64,000 nt of DNA from Pseudomonas frederiksbergensis (GTDB lineage Bacteria; Pseudomonadota; Gammaproteobacteria; Pseudomonadales; Pseudomonadaceae), in contig NZ_FNTF01000002.1 in assembly GCF_900105495.1 (NCBI RefSeq), positions 5,324,501-5,388,500 on the forward strand, read 5' to 3'. How positions within the stretch are numbered: position 1 is the stretch's first letter; each line of letters starts with the position of its first letter. Under the pieces are notes generated by a model. The model saw only the letters and a list, made by a program, of their open reading frames with translations. It made no database searches and was not told the origin of the DNA. The translations under genes and the position numbers were made by a program. Positions 18,183-27,287 of the stretch are shown piece by piece.

Positions 18183-19166
18183 TTATTTTGAAATTATTTC
18201 CTGACTGCCGTCATCGAGGGTGCGCACGGCCACCGGCAGAATGCTCGGCAAGGCCTTGAGCAGTGCGTCGGTGTTGTCGGATTTGAACACGCTGGTCAGA
18301 CGCAGATTGCCCACTTTGTCGTTGCCGACGGTGAGCGGCTTCTCTCGATAGCGCGAAACTTCCTCGGCGACGTCGCTGAGCCTGGCGTTGCTGAACACCA
18401 GTTTGCCGCTGCGCCAGGCGGTCAGCTCGGCAGGATTGACCGCGTAGGCAGCGGCCACTTTTCCTTGGGCATCGATGTGCGTGCCAAGACCGGCCGTGAG
18501 GCTGATGAAATCGCTGTCCGCCGCAGCGTGGCCCTGAACCTTGACGGTACCCTGCTCCACCACGACCCGGGTTTGGGCGGTGTCGCGGCGCACATCAAAA
18601 CGGGTGCCGGTAACCGTGACCTTGCCGCTGCCCGCCTCGACCACAAAGGGCCGGCGGGCGTCGTGCTCGACGCTGAACATCGCTTCGCCCTGCGTCAGCT
18701 CGATACTGCGGCGGTCGTTCTCATAGCGCACCTCAACGCGGCTGCGGCTGTTCAAGTCGATCACCGAACCGTCCGGCAACGCCACATGACGTCGCTCGCC
18801 CAGGGCCGTGGAAAATTCGGCGGTGTAGATCGCCGGGTGATTCAAACCGCTGAACAACCCCAGGCCGAGCGCGACGGCCAACACGCTGGCCGCCACCGCA
18901 TAACGCACCAGCGGACGACGCTTGCTGCGCACCGGCGGGGTTTCACACAAGGCTTGCAGACGCGCCGCCGGCAGCAAATCCGCTGCCGACCACAAGCCCT
19001 GGAGCAACTGGAATTCATCGCGATGCTGAGGGTGTTCGTCCAGCCAGGCTTCGAAATGCCGAGACTCTTCGACACTGATCGCAGGTTCCTGCAAACGCAC
19101 AAACCACCGCGCCGCATCGTCGCGAACCGCTGTTTGCCCGCACGCACAATCACGAGTATCCATCAT
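18183..19166 (-). CDS. fecR: Anti-sigma factor / signal transducer FecR
   Basis: A 327-residue inner-membrane regulator. The cytoplasmic N-terminal domain (about 14-75: DDAARWFVRLQEP, FEAWLDEHPQHRDEF) binds the sigma factor. A single membrane segment is at 89-107, and the periplasmic FecR domain (AEFSTALGERRHVALPDGS, LTQGEAMFSVEHDARRPFVV) is followed by the C-terminal STN-like region that receives the FecA signal. The start at 19166 (ATGATG) follows an AGGAACTTCC ribosome site; the longer start inside fecI was not chosen. It lies 40 bases after the fecI stop. Confidence 0.9.
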   Translation of the reverse strand: MMDTRDCACGQTAVRDDAARWFVRLQEPAISVEESRHFEAWLDEHPQHRDEFQLLQGLWSAADLLPAARLQALCETPPVRSKRRPLVRYAVAASVLAVALGLGLFSGLNHPAIYTAEFSTALGERRHVALPDGSVIDLNSRSRVEVRYENDRRSIELTQGEAMFSVEHDARRPFVVEAGSGKVTVTGTRFDVRRDTAQTRVVVEQGTVKVQGHAAADSDFISLTAGLGTHIDAQGKVAAAYAVNPAELTAWRSGKLVFSNARLSDVAEEVSRYREKPLTVGNDKVGNLRLTSVFKSDNTDALLKALPSILPVAVRTLDDGSQEIISK

Positions 19167-19206
19167 GGAAGTTCCTGTTTGGCTGGGGATGAAAAGGCAC
19201 CGCCGA

Positions 19207-19707
19207 TCATGGCTGCAATCCGTCAAGGCGGTCGCGCAGATGCCGCAGCGTGCGGATCATATACTTTTCCACCATGTTCTTGGACAGCCCCAGGCGTTCG
19301 GCGATTTCGGCCTGGGTCAGGCCTTCGATCTTCTGCCAGACAAACACTTTGCGGCAGTTGACCGGCAACTCGGTGAGCGCCCGTTCAATGGAGTCAGCCA
19401 ACTGGATCGCCTGCATGAAATGCTCCGGGTCGCCGGACGACGACACACTGTGATCGATCGCCTCCGACTCCATGGCGCTCCGCCGATCCTCCCGCCGATA
19501 ACCATCCACGGCGATGTTGCGCGCGGTCTGGTGCAAATACGCCCGAGGTTGTGCGACCGTCGCCGAATCGGACTCAAGCACCCTCACGAAGGTGTCGTGG
19601 GCCAGGTCCTCGGCCTGCTGACGATTTCTCAGGCGACGGGTCCAGGTCCCGACCAACTCTTCGTAATGCTCGAAAAAGCCGTGTCTGCGGGGCAGCTTGG
19701 GGGTCAT
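19207..19707 (-). CDS. fecI: ECF RNA polymerase sigma factor FecI
   Basis: A 166-residue ECF sigma factor. Region 2 (about 10-80) holds FEHYEELVGTWTRRL, QAEDLAHDTFVRVLE and PRAYLHQTARNIAVDGYRR. Region 4 (about 105-160) holds LPVNCRKVFVWQKIEGLTQA, EIAERLGLSKNMVEKYMIR. It directs transcription of fecA when ferric citrate binds FecA. Upstream lies a weakly Fur-box-like stretch (19733-19750, GAATAGTAATGCTTCC), fitting iron repression. The first 117 bases of the gene plus about 66 bases of its upstream region are duplicated at 33209-33391. Confidence 0.9.
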   Translation of the reverse strand: MTPKLPRRHGFFEHYEELVGTWTRRLRNRQQAEDLAHDTFVRVLESDSATVAQPRAYLHQTARNIAVDGYRREDRRSAMESEAIDHSVSSSGDPEHFMQAIQLADSIERALTELPVNCRKVFVWQKIEGLTQAEIAERLGLSKNMVEKYMIRTLRHLRDRLDGLQP

Positions 19708-19773
19708 TGCGATGTGCTGTGAAGACGGGGCGTGAATAGTAATGCTTCCTATTAACTGGAAGCAATGGGATTA
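19591..19773. repeat. Long dispersed repeat, copy 1 (fecI start and promoter)
   Basis: These 183 bases recur at 33209-33391 in the same orientation with about six substitutions. They cover the promoter region and codons 1-39 of fecI. The copy here is the functional one. Confidence 0.9.
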
Positions 19774-19910
19774 AGAAATCGCAGGATGTCGTCTTCCAGA
19801 AGAAATGACGATTCCTGCAAATAGATGATTCACCGGGTCTGGCGTTGAGGGCTCCGGGGCCACAAAGGGGTCTCATGAGGCCATGACCGGTCTCGAACGA
19901 GACGGTCGAA

Positions 19911-19935
19911 GGCCCGCCGATAACCATCGCGGGCC
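19911..19935 (-). terminator. Hairpin after the RTX gene
   Basis: GGCCCGC / GCGGGCC stem with an 11-base loop, 23 bases downstream of the stop of the leftward RTX gene. The T-tract is very short, so this is a weak intrinsic terminator. A second imperfect hairpin follows at 19886-19908. The gap 19708-19957 holds these and the fecI promoter only. Confidence 0.5.
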
Positions 19936-19957
19936 GTGTTACCGGGCTAACGTGAAG

Positions 19958-22900
19958 CTACGTCCAGTTGGCCGCCAGCACAGGCTGCAATACCTGTTGT
20001 TCGGCAGCACCGAAGGTCATGGTTGCAGGTGCCGCCGGCGCGAACGACGCCATGGCCTGGACCAGGTGCTCGACATCACTGCCCAACAACCGATGGCGAT
20101 CTCCAGTCATGATGTCGCGTGGACGTTCTGGGGTATCGGCATACCAGTTATGCAGCGTGACCTCCTGCTTGCTGCCAATGACCGAGATCTGCAGGTCCCG
20201 CCCTTCGTGCTGGAACCACAGACGATCGGGGCTGATGTCCTTACCGAACACCAACTGCCCCATCCCCCCGCTGAACTCAAGGTCGTTGACCCCGTGCCCG
20301 ACTTCCACCGTCGGCATGTTGCCGCTCACCAGGACCTTGTTATTGCCATCCCCCAGTTTCACCGCCGTGAAGGACCCGGTGTTGGTAAGGGTGTTGTTGC
20401 CATGGCCGACCGTGAGTTTGCTGACGTCGCCTGCAATCACGTTGTTGCCATTACCCAGCGTGATCTCAGCCCGACCGCCCGTCACATTCACCTTATTGTC
20501 ACCGTTGCCGGCAACCACCTTGGCACTGGACGCCTCCACGTTGATAGTCTTGCTCTCGTCCCCCACGGTGACATTGGCGAAGAATCCTTTGACCGTCATG
20601 ACGTTGGGGTCGGTGGCGACCGGCAGAGGGTCCGCTGTCGAAGGTGTTGAACCGCCACGGATTCTGTCCCGGATTGACGCAAACGTGGTGTCCGCCGTTT
20701 GCCCGGCGCCCCAGATGTCATCGATCTTCAGGCGCGGATCTTGCAAACTCGCGAGGTCTGGAACGGTGACTGGTCGACGCGTCGGGATATCAAGGTCGCG
20801 ATGAGCGATATCGATCGTCGGGATATCCGGAATGACTATCGGCCGTGGTCTCGGAATATCAACCGGCTCACGCCCGCCCACATCCCGCCCGACCGGACCG
20901 ATGTCCGGCACCTTCGACGGCACCAGCGAACCGACACCGCGCTCGGCGAGGATCTGCTCGATGGTTTTATGCTCCGGCATTGTCGGGTTCAGGTTGACAC
21001 CGCGCTCTGCCAGGATCTGCTCAATCGTCTTGGTTTCCGGAAGCTTGAAATCCGGAATCGTGACCGAAGGTCGCAGCACCGGATCAATGGTCGGGACGCT
21101 GATGGTCGGGTGCAGGTCAATGGGAGGCAGCGGCGCGACTACCGAAGGTTTGTCGACGCCAGGGCGCTCGACAATCGGCGTCAGCGTTCCTGGTACGGTG
21201 ACCGTCGGCTGCTCGATCACCGGTGGCACTGGTCCGACCGTTGGCACCACAGCCGGTGCAGGGTCGGCAAAGAGGAAATCCGTCGCACTGATCTGCGCCA
21301 CATCCAGCGCATCCAGATACAGCAGGTTGGTATTCGAATCGCTGCCCTGGGCACCGATGCGCGTCACATACACCCCGTGAATCTGCGTCAGGCCATTGAA
21401 GGTCGCGCGGTTCTTGTGCTCGATGATCAACTGACTGAAATCGGTGACGCCGGTCTGGCGCAAGTCGATCTTGTCGATGCCGTGACGGAACCCGCGCAAG
21501 GCGTTGTTGTAATCCTTGACGCCAGACTGGGCCGCCACCACGAACACATCCGAAGTCGCGCTGTCATGGCTGTAGATCGTACCGTTGAGCGAAGCCAACG
21601 GTTTGCCCTGGGCATCGCTGCTGTACATCACGCCTTTGCTGCCACCGTTAAGCACCACGGTGCCCAGCCCCTCTTGCGGCTTGACCGCCGAAGCGTCGCT
21701 GTTGACGTAAGCTGTCGGCGCGACAAAAGTGTCCTGGAACTTGAAGTTCGCTGCACTGAGGCCGGCAAGCGCCTGGTTCTTCAGGATGAGGCTCTGGCCC
21801 TTGCCCAGGTCCACCTTGACGTCCGCGCCCTGCTGCGTTAGCACCAGATCCGCGGACGTCTTCCCTGCAAAGCCCACCAGATCGACGATTTCACTGCGAG
21901 CGGCCTCGAAGTTGCCGAGGGTATCGCTGCCCGCCTCACGGCGATGGACCACAAAGAAGTCCTTGCCCGCACCGCCCGTCAGCGTGTTGTTGCCACGCCC
22001 GCCGTCGAGCAAGGCATCGGAATTGCCGGCCACCAGTGTGTCGTTGCCATCGCCAGTGACGATGTTCTGAATGCCCGACGGATCTTTCACCGTCAACGCC
22101 GCGCCGCCGATGCTGGCGACACCGGTCAGCAAGTTGACCGAGGTATCCCCCGAAACAGCCGCCGCATTGAGGGTATTGCGCCCGCCCGCCAGACCATTGA
22201 CCGCGTCATCCAGCACCACGCGATCAGCCTGCCCGACCACCGACTTGAGGTATTCATCGGTGTAGAAATAGGTGTCGTCCGCCGTGGTTTTGCTGCCGTA
22301 CAAACGCAGCGACCAGGCGTTGAGCGTCACCGGCAGACCGGATGCCGAATCGGTTACTTGCAGCGTCCAGTTACCCGCCGAACGCTCACCGAAGTCATGG
22401 GTCGACATGAAGGTGTACTTGAACGACCCGGACTGCGTGCTGCCGACGTCGGAGGCACTGGCGCCCGGCATGCCATCCGGGACTTTGCCCTGACGATTGA
22501 GCAACACGCTTTGGGTTCCATCGGGGGAGATCAGCTTGAGCGTCAGATCGCCCAGACGCCCGGCCTGGGCATCAAAGTCGATTTCGACGTGCTCGACATT
22601 CAAACCGGCCTGCATCGCGATGGACGATGTCAGCGTCGCGCCCGCGGCCAACGGCTTGCCGAGCGCACCGCTGGAGGCACTGTAGACGAACTCGTTGGCG
22701 CTGGTGCTCTGGGTCATCCAGGCTTCGGACAAGCGCACGGCGGCCCGTGCATCGACTTCACCAAAACCGTAGTCGTTGCTGGTGTGCATGCCGCCACCGT
22801 TCCAGCCGTGGGCAGCGTTATCGCTCCATTGGGTGGACGGGTCGTTGATCTTGCGCGCCGACAACGCGAGGATCTGCTGCACATCGCGATAACCCAGGTT

Positions 22901-25696
22901 CGGGTTGGCTTCGAGCATCAACGCAACAATGCCGGAGACAATCGGCGCGGCAAAACTGGTGCCTTGCATGCTGGAGTAATCGTTGCCGAACGTGGAGCCG
23001 CGTTCGGTTTCCAGCATGTGGCTGGTGGACACGACATTGCTGCCCGGTGCTGACACCAGAAGGCTCGCACCCGGGTTGGAAAATGGCGAGGAGCCAATCT
23101 GCAAGGTCGACAGATCGCCCTGTGCGTTGATCGCCCCCACTTCTACCGAGAAGCGATTGTTGTTGGTCAGCGAACCCTGGGCATTGCCACCGGTAGCACG
23201 GCTGTTGCCGCCCGCTGCAACGATGATCGTACCCAGGCCGCCACGACCGTTACTCGCCGCGTACTGCGCATTCATGCTCAGCGCAGTGGCGGTGGTGAAG
23301 TGGCCGTCCTGATAACTGCTGAGGGCGAAGTCATTGCTGAAGCCCCAGCTGTTGTTGGCAATGTCGAAGCTGACCATGTGCCCCAGACCCGCCAGGTCGT
23401 CGCCCTTGCCGGCCAGGTAATAACCACCGAGTTTCGCGTCGTAGGCCACGCCCACGCCGCCGATGCCGTTCTTCGCCCCGACCATCACGCCCGCCACCAT
23501 CGTGGCGTGGTTGGACACCAGCCCCGGCAAGGTGCCGTTGGTCTTTTGCGTTTGCAGCCAGGCCTGATCGATATTCGGTGCCAGGTCAGGGTGCGCGACA
23601 TCAAAGATTTCCGGCGCGGTGGCGAACTGGCCACCCGGCTCAAATTGACCGATGCGCACGCCTTTGCCGGTGTAGTCCTTCCAGACCGGCAGCACATGGG
23701 TGTCGCTCAAGTACCATTGCTGAGCCGCCAAAGGATCAAGCGGCACCTCTGGCGTCAGCAGGGTCACACCGGCACGCATCGGCGCCGTCTGGCCGCTGCC
23801 GAGGTCCACCACCGACGCCGACAGATTACCCGCCGCATCGGCCACACCGTACTTGAAGCTGATCAGACCGGTGTAACGCGCGTCCGGGGTGAACAACACA
23901 TCGCCCTGGGCGGTGAGGCTGACCGTGCCGCCGACCGCGTCACCGACGTTGGCAATATGCAGCGCGCCCTGACTGTTAAGGCGCTGATCGTTGGCCAACA
24001 GGCTTTCAGCACTGATCAGATGCGCCTGCGTGCGATCGAACGCCTTGCCGGCCTTGTCGAGCGTGAGCACATCCGCCACTGGCATCGCGTTGGGGGTCAG
24101 CAGGTCAACGGCGGAAATGTCCGAGAAGTTGAGCTTCTGGATGTTGCTCAGCGTCACCGTGCCGTCACGCCCGGCGACCTTGTCGGCCACTTCATAACCG
24201 GTCGCGGTGCGGGTGATACGGTAGTCGCCATGGGTACCGTGCAGCGTGACCAGGTTGATCCCGCCATCACCGTCGATGGTCGCGTTGCCGTGGCCGACTT
24301 CGATGATGTCATTGCCGGCACCGCCGAAGATTTTATCGGCGCCGCCACCGGCATGGATGATGCTGCCGCCTTCGGAGGCATAAATGGTGTCGCCCTTGGG
24401 CCCGGCATAAATCACCGCTTTGCCGCTGCCACCGATGATGGTGTTGTGGCCGGTACCGCCGACCAGCACGTCGTTGCCCGAGCCGCCCACCAGCGTCGAG
24501 TTGCCCGAACCGCCCTTGATGAAGGCGCTGCCGATGCCACCGCTCATGATCGTGTCGTTGCCGCCACCGCCTTGGGCGATGGTCAGGCCAGCGCGGGCCA
24601 TGTTCAGCACGACGCCTTTGTCACCGACGATAATCGCCGTGTCGTGACCGCCATTGCCTTGGATGTTGGTCGGGTTGTCCGAGGCGCTGATGACAAACAC
24701 GTCATCGCCCACGCCGCCGTTGTAGGTGTTGCTGCCCGCCCCGCCCACCAGCCAACCACCGGCCGGCGCCGCGATCAAGGTATCGTCGCCGCTGCCGCCA
24801 TACAGGTTGTTCACGCCCAGTTGTGCCGCATCCAGGGTTTCACCGGTGGTGCTCTGGCTGGCATAAGCGCTGGTGGTGCGGCTGTTGCTGCCGCTGGTGG
24901 TCGAGGTCACCCGCGTACCGGTGCCTTGGCTGGTCACGACATTGCTGACCGGATCCCCCAGAAAATCCACCGCCAACGCTTCCTGGTTTTTGCCATTCAT
25001 CGTGAACGAACCGGTGGCGAGCACCTTGTTACCGTCGCGCATCTCAGCTTGAGGAGATGCCACTGCACGGACGTTGATCTGGGTGATTCCCAGTTCGGCC
25101 AGCGTCTTGAGTTCACCGCCATCGACTTTGGCGTCATGCGTGCCGTCAACCCAGACGCGCAACTTGCTCCAGATCGGATCGCGCTGATCGATCACGCCAT
25201 CCTTGTTCGCGTCTTCACTGGCCAACGCCGCGAAACCGTCCTTGAACTTTGCCTCGCCCGCCGCGCCGTTGACGCCGACCTTGCCGTCGTAATACTCGGA
25301 GAACATCTGGCTGACGTCTTTGACCTGACCACTGCCATCGTCAATCACCAACATGCCCGTGGTGCGATCCGCCCAGCCGCTGCGCTTGAGCGTGCCACTG
25401 TGGTCGGTATCAAACAGCACACCGTCGCGAATATCGGTCATGTGCACGCCATTGCCGGTCAGGTCCAGCAGCAGCGGGTCGACATAGGTGTTGAACGTCG
25501 ACATTGCCGACAAACCGTTCAGGGTGACCGCACTGCGCAGGCTGAAATCCGGCTTGGTCGCGCTCGGGGTCGGGTAGAACTGCGACAGGTAAGTGTTAGG
25601 GCGAGCGTTGGGGTCCAGCTGCATCTCACCAGGGCGGATACCGCCAGAGGCAAGACTGGCCATTTGGGTAGAGGTGAAATCGGTTTTGTTGAGCAT
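19958..25696 (-). CDS. Secreted RTX protein with subtilase (S8) and P domains, main reading frame
   Basis: A 1912-codon open frame, the downstream part of a larger gene whose N-terminus lies in another frame (25519-26541). Visible in order: a region typical of large RTX proteins (LLLDLTGNG at 75; EF-hand-like DANKDGVID 162-170); glycine-rich RTX repeats 300-470 (GGSGDDTLIA, GGSGNDVLVGG, GGAGNDIIEVG); a cadherin-like domain about 540-640; a subtilase domain about 675-990 with His730 (NHATMVAG), Asn781 (NNSWG) and Ser914 (GTSFAAP), but Glu686 (FEPGG) where the catalytic Asp is expected; a proprotein-convertase P domain about 1010-1135; further RTX repeats 1210-1250; a Pro-rich linker 1485-1650; a second beta-rich repeat region 1710-1830; and a C-terminus without Cys, fitting type I export. 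It is the last gene of the TolC/ABC/HlyD operon. Probably a calcium-dependent extracellular protease. Confidence 0.85.
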   Translation of the reverse strand: MLNKTDFTSTQMASLASGGIRPGEMQLDPNARPNTYLSQFYPTPSATKPDFSLRSAVTLNGLSAMSTFNTYVDPLLLDLTGNGVHMTDIRDGVLFDTDHSGTLKRSGWADRTTGMLVIDDGSGQVKDVSQMFSEYYDGKVGVNGAAGEAKFKDGFAALASEDANKDGVIDQRDPIWSKLRVWVDGTHDAKVDGGELKTLAELGITQINVRAVASPQAEMRDGNKVLATGSFTMNGKNQEALAVDFLGDPVSNVVTSQGTGTRVTSTTSGSNSRTTSAYASQSTTGETLDAAQLGVNNLYGGSGDDTLIAAPAGGWLVGGAGSNTYNGGVGDDVFVISASDNPTNIQGNGGHDTAIIVGDKGVVLNMARAGLTIAQGGGGNDTIMSGGIGSAFIKGGSGNSTLVGGSGNDVLVGGTGHNTIIGGSGKAVIYAGPKGDTIYASEGGSIIHAGGGADKIFGGAGNDIIEVGHGNATIDGDGGINLVTLHGTHGDYRITRTATGYEVADKVAGRDGTVTLSNIQKLNFSDISAVDLLTPNAMPVADVLTLDKAGKAFDRTQAHLISAESLLANDQRLNSQGALHIANVGDAVGGTVSLTAQGDVLFTPDARYTGLISFKYGVADAAGNLSASVVDLGSGQTAPMRAGVTLLTPEVPLDPLAAQQWYLSDTHVLPVWKDYTGKGVRIGQFEPGGQFATAPEIFDVAHPDLAPNIDQAWLQTQKTNGTLPGLVSNHATMVAGVMVGAKNGIGGVGVAYDAKLGGYYLAGKGDDLAGLGHMVSFDIANNSWGFSNDFALSSYQDGHFTTATALSMNAQYAASNGRGGLGTIIVAAGGNSRATGGNAQGSLTNNNRFSVEVGAINAQGDLSTLQIGSSPFSNPGASLLVSAPGSNVVSTSHMLETERGSTFGNDYSSMQGTSFAAPIVSGIVALMLEANPNLGYRDVQQILALSARKINDPSTQWSDNAAHGWNGGGMHTSNDYGFGEVDARAAVRLSEAWMTQSTSANEFVYSASSGALGKPLAAGATLTSSIAMQAGLNVEHVEIDFDAQAGRLGDLTLKLISPDGTQSVLLNRQGKVPDGMPGASASDVGSTQSGSFKYTFMSTHDFGERSAGNWTLQVTDSASGLPVTLNAWSLRLYGSKTTADDTYFYTDEYLKSVVGQADRVVLDDAVNGLAGGRNTLNAAAVSGDTSVNLLTGVASIGGAALTVKDPSGIQNIVTGDGNDTLVAGNSDALLDGGRGNNTLTGGAGKDFFVVHRREAGSDTLGNFEAARSEIVDLVGFAGKTSADLVLTQQGADVKVDLGKGQSLILKNQALAGLSAANFKFQDTFVAPTAYVNSDASAVKPQEGLGTVVLNGGSKGVMYSSDAQGKPLASLNGTIYSHDSATSDVFVVAAQSGVKDYNNALRGFRHGIDKIDLRQTGVTDFSQLIIEHKNRATFNGLTQIHGVYVTRIGAQGSDSNTNLLYLDALDVAQISATDFLFADPAPAVVPTVGPVPPVIEQPTVTVPGTLTPIVERPGVDKPSVVAPLPPIDLHPTISVPTIDPVLRPSVTIPDFKLPETKTIEQILAERGVNLNPTMPEHKTIEQILAERGVGSLVPSKVPDIGPVGRDVGGREPVDIPRPRPIVIPDIPTIDIAHRDLDIPTRRPVTVPDLASLQDPRLKIDDIWGAGQTADTTFASIRDRIRGGSTPSTADPLPVATDPNVMTVKGFFANVTVGDESKTINVEASSAKVVAGNGDNKVNVTGGRAEITLGNGNNVIAGDVSKLTVGHGNNTLTNTGSFTAVKLGDGNNKVLVSGNMPTVEVGHGVNDLEFSGGMGQLVFGKDISPDRLWFQHEGRDLQISVIGSKQEVTLHNWYADTPERPRDIMTGDRHRLLGSDVEHLVQAMASFAPAAPATMTFGAAEQQVLQPVLAANWT

Positions 25697-26541
25697 CCCG
25701 CCGACGGCGAAGACGTTGTGCGTCGCCGAGTTTTGAATGAAGCCGGTGGCGACGTCTTGCTGGGCTTTGCTTTCGCCCTGGATGTGTTGTTGGGGTTGGG
25801 GGATGGGTTGATGTCGATGTTGATCAAGTTTGTAGATGCCGGGTTCAAGGGCACACTGACAGGCGCATCCGCCGAACCGTCAAAAAGACGGTAAAGAACA
25901 TCTGGAAGTAACTTACCCATTTCACGAGCGAGCTTCCACTTTGGATAAGAGTCGAGTGGCGTGTCTCTGTCCAGAAAGCGGTTGATACCAGCAGAGTTCT
26001 GCAGGACTGCGATAACAAGATGCTTGCTGTATTCGGCCTTGGAATCACCGGTTATCTGCACATAATCGTGCCCCAACCCGCCAAGCACTGGCCAAAGAAC
26101 GTCACCGATAGTCCCAGCCCAGTTCCAGCGTTGGAGATCTAACCCCTGCACAGCCGAATTGACGTCTGCGTTAATAATCTCCTGAATGGGCGGCATCCCT
26201 CTAGCACCCAGCACATGCGTAGAAACCTCTAACGCTAAGTCATCCGAGGCCTTTTGGAAATTGGCATCCGTTAAAAGCCGTCCTGTCGTCGCCACTGCAA
26301 ATTTCATGGAGCCACGAACAACATCACTTTGAAACGTTCGGTCGTTTGAGTTAATCGATTTTGCAGCATCCAGCCATGTGGCGATGGACTTCATTTCCGC
26401 AAGAGCTGTTGGATCCTGCGAGGCCTTTATCTCTCGGGTCACAATTTCATGCATATACCCGTACACCGCCGGATAATTTTTCTGCTCCTGAAACTGTTTT
26501 AATTTTACAAGCTCTTCCAAACTAAAATTAACGACATTCAT
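25519..26541 (-). CDS. N-terminal part of the RTX protein, frameshifted near 25795
   Basis: The frame starting at 26541 (ribosome site AAGGG before the ATG) gives about 245 plausible residues: a helical N-terminal domain with no signal peptide, ending in STNLINIDINPSPNP. After that the translation becomes Arg/Ser/Thr-rich nonsense (KTRRRTTSSPSAG). The sensible sequence continues in the neighbouring frame (IQGESKAQQDVATGFIQ, then the 1912-codon frame). The switch falls in a C-rich run near 25793-25805. One missing base (or two extra) explains it, so the gene is either truly broken, phase-variable, recoded, or mis-sequenced. This part is visibly more AT-rich than the rest of the gene. No known domain recognised. 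Confidence 0.7.
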   Translation of the reverse strand: MNVVNFSLEELVKLKQFQEQKNYPAVYGYMHEIVTREIKASQDPTALAEMKSIATWLDAAKSINSNDRTFQSDVVRGSMKFAVATTGRLLTDANFQKASDDLALEVSTHVLGARGMPPIQEIINADVNSAVQGLDLQRWNWAGTIGDVLWPVLGGLGHDYVQITGDSKAEYSKHLVIAVLQNSAGINRFLDRDTPLDSYPKWKLAREMGKLLPDVLYRLFDGSADAPVSVPLNPASTNLINIDINPSPNPNNTSRAKAKPSKTSPPASFKTRRRTTSSPSAGCSTKPISPLPKWPVLPLAVSALVRCSWTPTLALTLTCRSSTRPRARPSRISACAVRSP

Positions 26542-26551
26542 CCATAAACCC

Positions 26552-27154
26552 TTAGTTAACTATTACTTGCTTGAGAAAGCTCATAACAAACCTATCCATC
26601 GACCTTATGTCTTCATACTTACGCGCATACTGATAAGACACCCGTAAATCTTTAAACAAACGCTTTGCCAGCCAGAAACGCTTATGATCTGTAGCGAATA
26701 CAGTTTCGCCTTCACCTCCGTCAAAAGTTCGAGTAGTAAGCCCCCCATAGTCGTAAAACTTGACACCTTCAATTATTTTCGAAGGTATCTCGCCTTCTAA
26801 AAATGCACCTTCTTGAAAAGAAGAACGTAAAATCGGAAACATTCGAATCGTGACAACCGAGTTATCCACCCGCGGCTTTACCACTTTCATGCTGGGATAC
26901 TCAATGGAAATGGTAAAAACATCACCACCATAATCAATCAACCGACAATCTTCAGGAGTCATATAAAACCGAAATACTCTTCCTGACCTTTCGCTATCTG
27001 AAAACCCACAACCGGAAAAATCATCGCCATTCGATGCCGAATAGATTTCCATATATGGATTGTCGTTAGGCTCCGGTATCAAGCAATACAAAAACAGCAC
27101 GCTAGCTGCTCCAACCCCCAACCAAAACAGCAATCGCTTTACATAACCATTCAT
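26552..27154 (-). CDS. Hypothetical membrane-anchored protein in the type I secretion operon
   Basis: A 200-residue protein I do not recognise. It has one N-terminal membrane segment (about 6-27: LLFWLGVGAASVLFLYCLIP) followed by a soluble, presumably periplasmic part with two nearby cysteines (Cys49 and Cys70). It is AT-rich, like the N-terminal part of the RTX gene that starts 11 bases downstream, and unlike the secretion genes upstream. Position suggests a partner of the exported protein (immunity-like, retention or processing), but nothing in the sequence proves it. Confidence 0.7.
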   Translation of the reverse strand: MNGYVKRLLFWLGVGAASVLFLYCLIPEPNDNPYMEIYSASNGDDFSGCGFSDSERSGRVFRFYMTPEDCRLIDYGGDVFTISIEYPSMKVVKPRVDNSVVTIRMFPILRSSFQEGAFLEGEIPSKIIEGVKFYDYGGLTTRTFDGGEGETVFATDHKRFWLAKRLFKDLRVSYQYARKYEDIRSMDRFVMSFLKQVIVN

Positions 27155-27287
27155 TATTGACCCTTAACAAATTTAACTTCAAAGAAACTTCAAAGGAGAC
27201 AGATTTATTTTTCTGGAGTTGATCCAGACTTAAAATACATCTATCCCTTTTAGCTTCTCCCTTTTTTGCGTATCGGAGATCCCCCAA

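Noticed and set aside
25780..25815. Programmed -1 ribosomal frameshift in the RTX gene
   Set aside because: The direction of the frame change fits -1, but no X-XXY-YYZ heptamer or clear downstream structure is visible, so a base loss is the simpler reading.
23300..25894. Long rightward open frame (864 codons) opposite the RTX gene
   Set aside because: It mirrors the repetitive, GC-rich RTX coding strand. Its protein is Arg/His/Gln/Val-rich with no recognisable domain, and the opposite strand has clear motifs.
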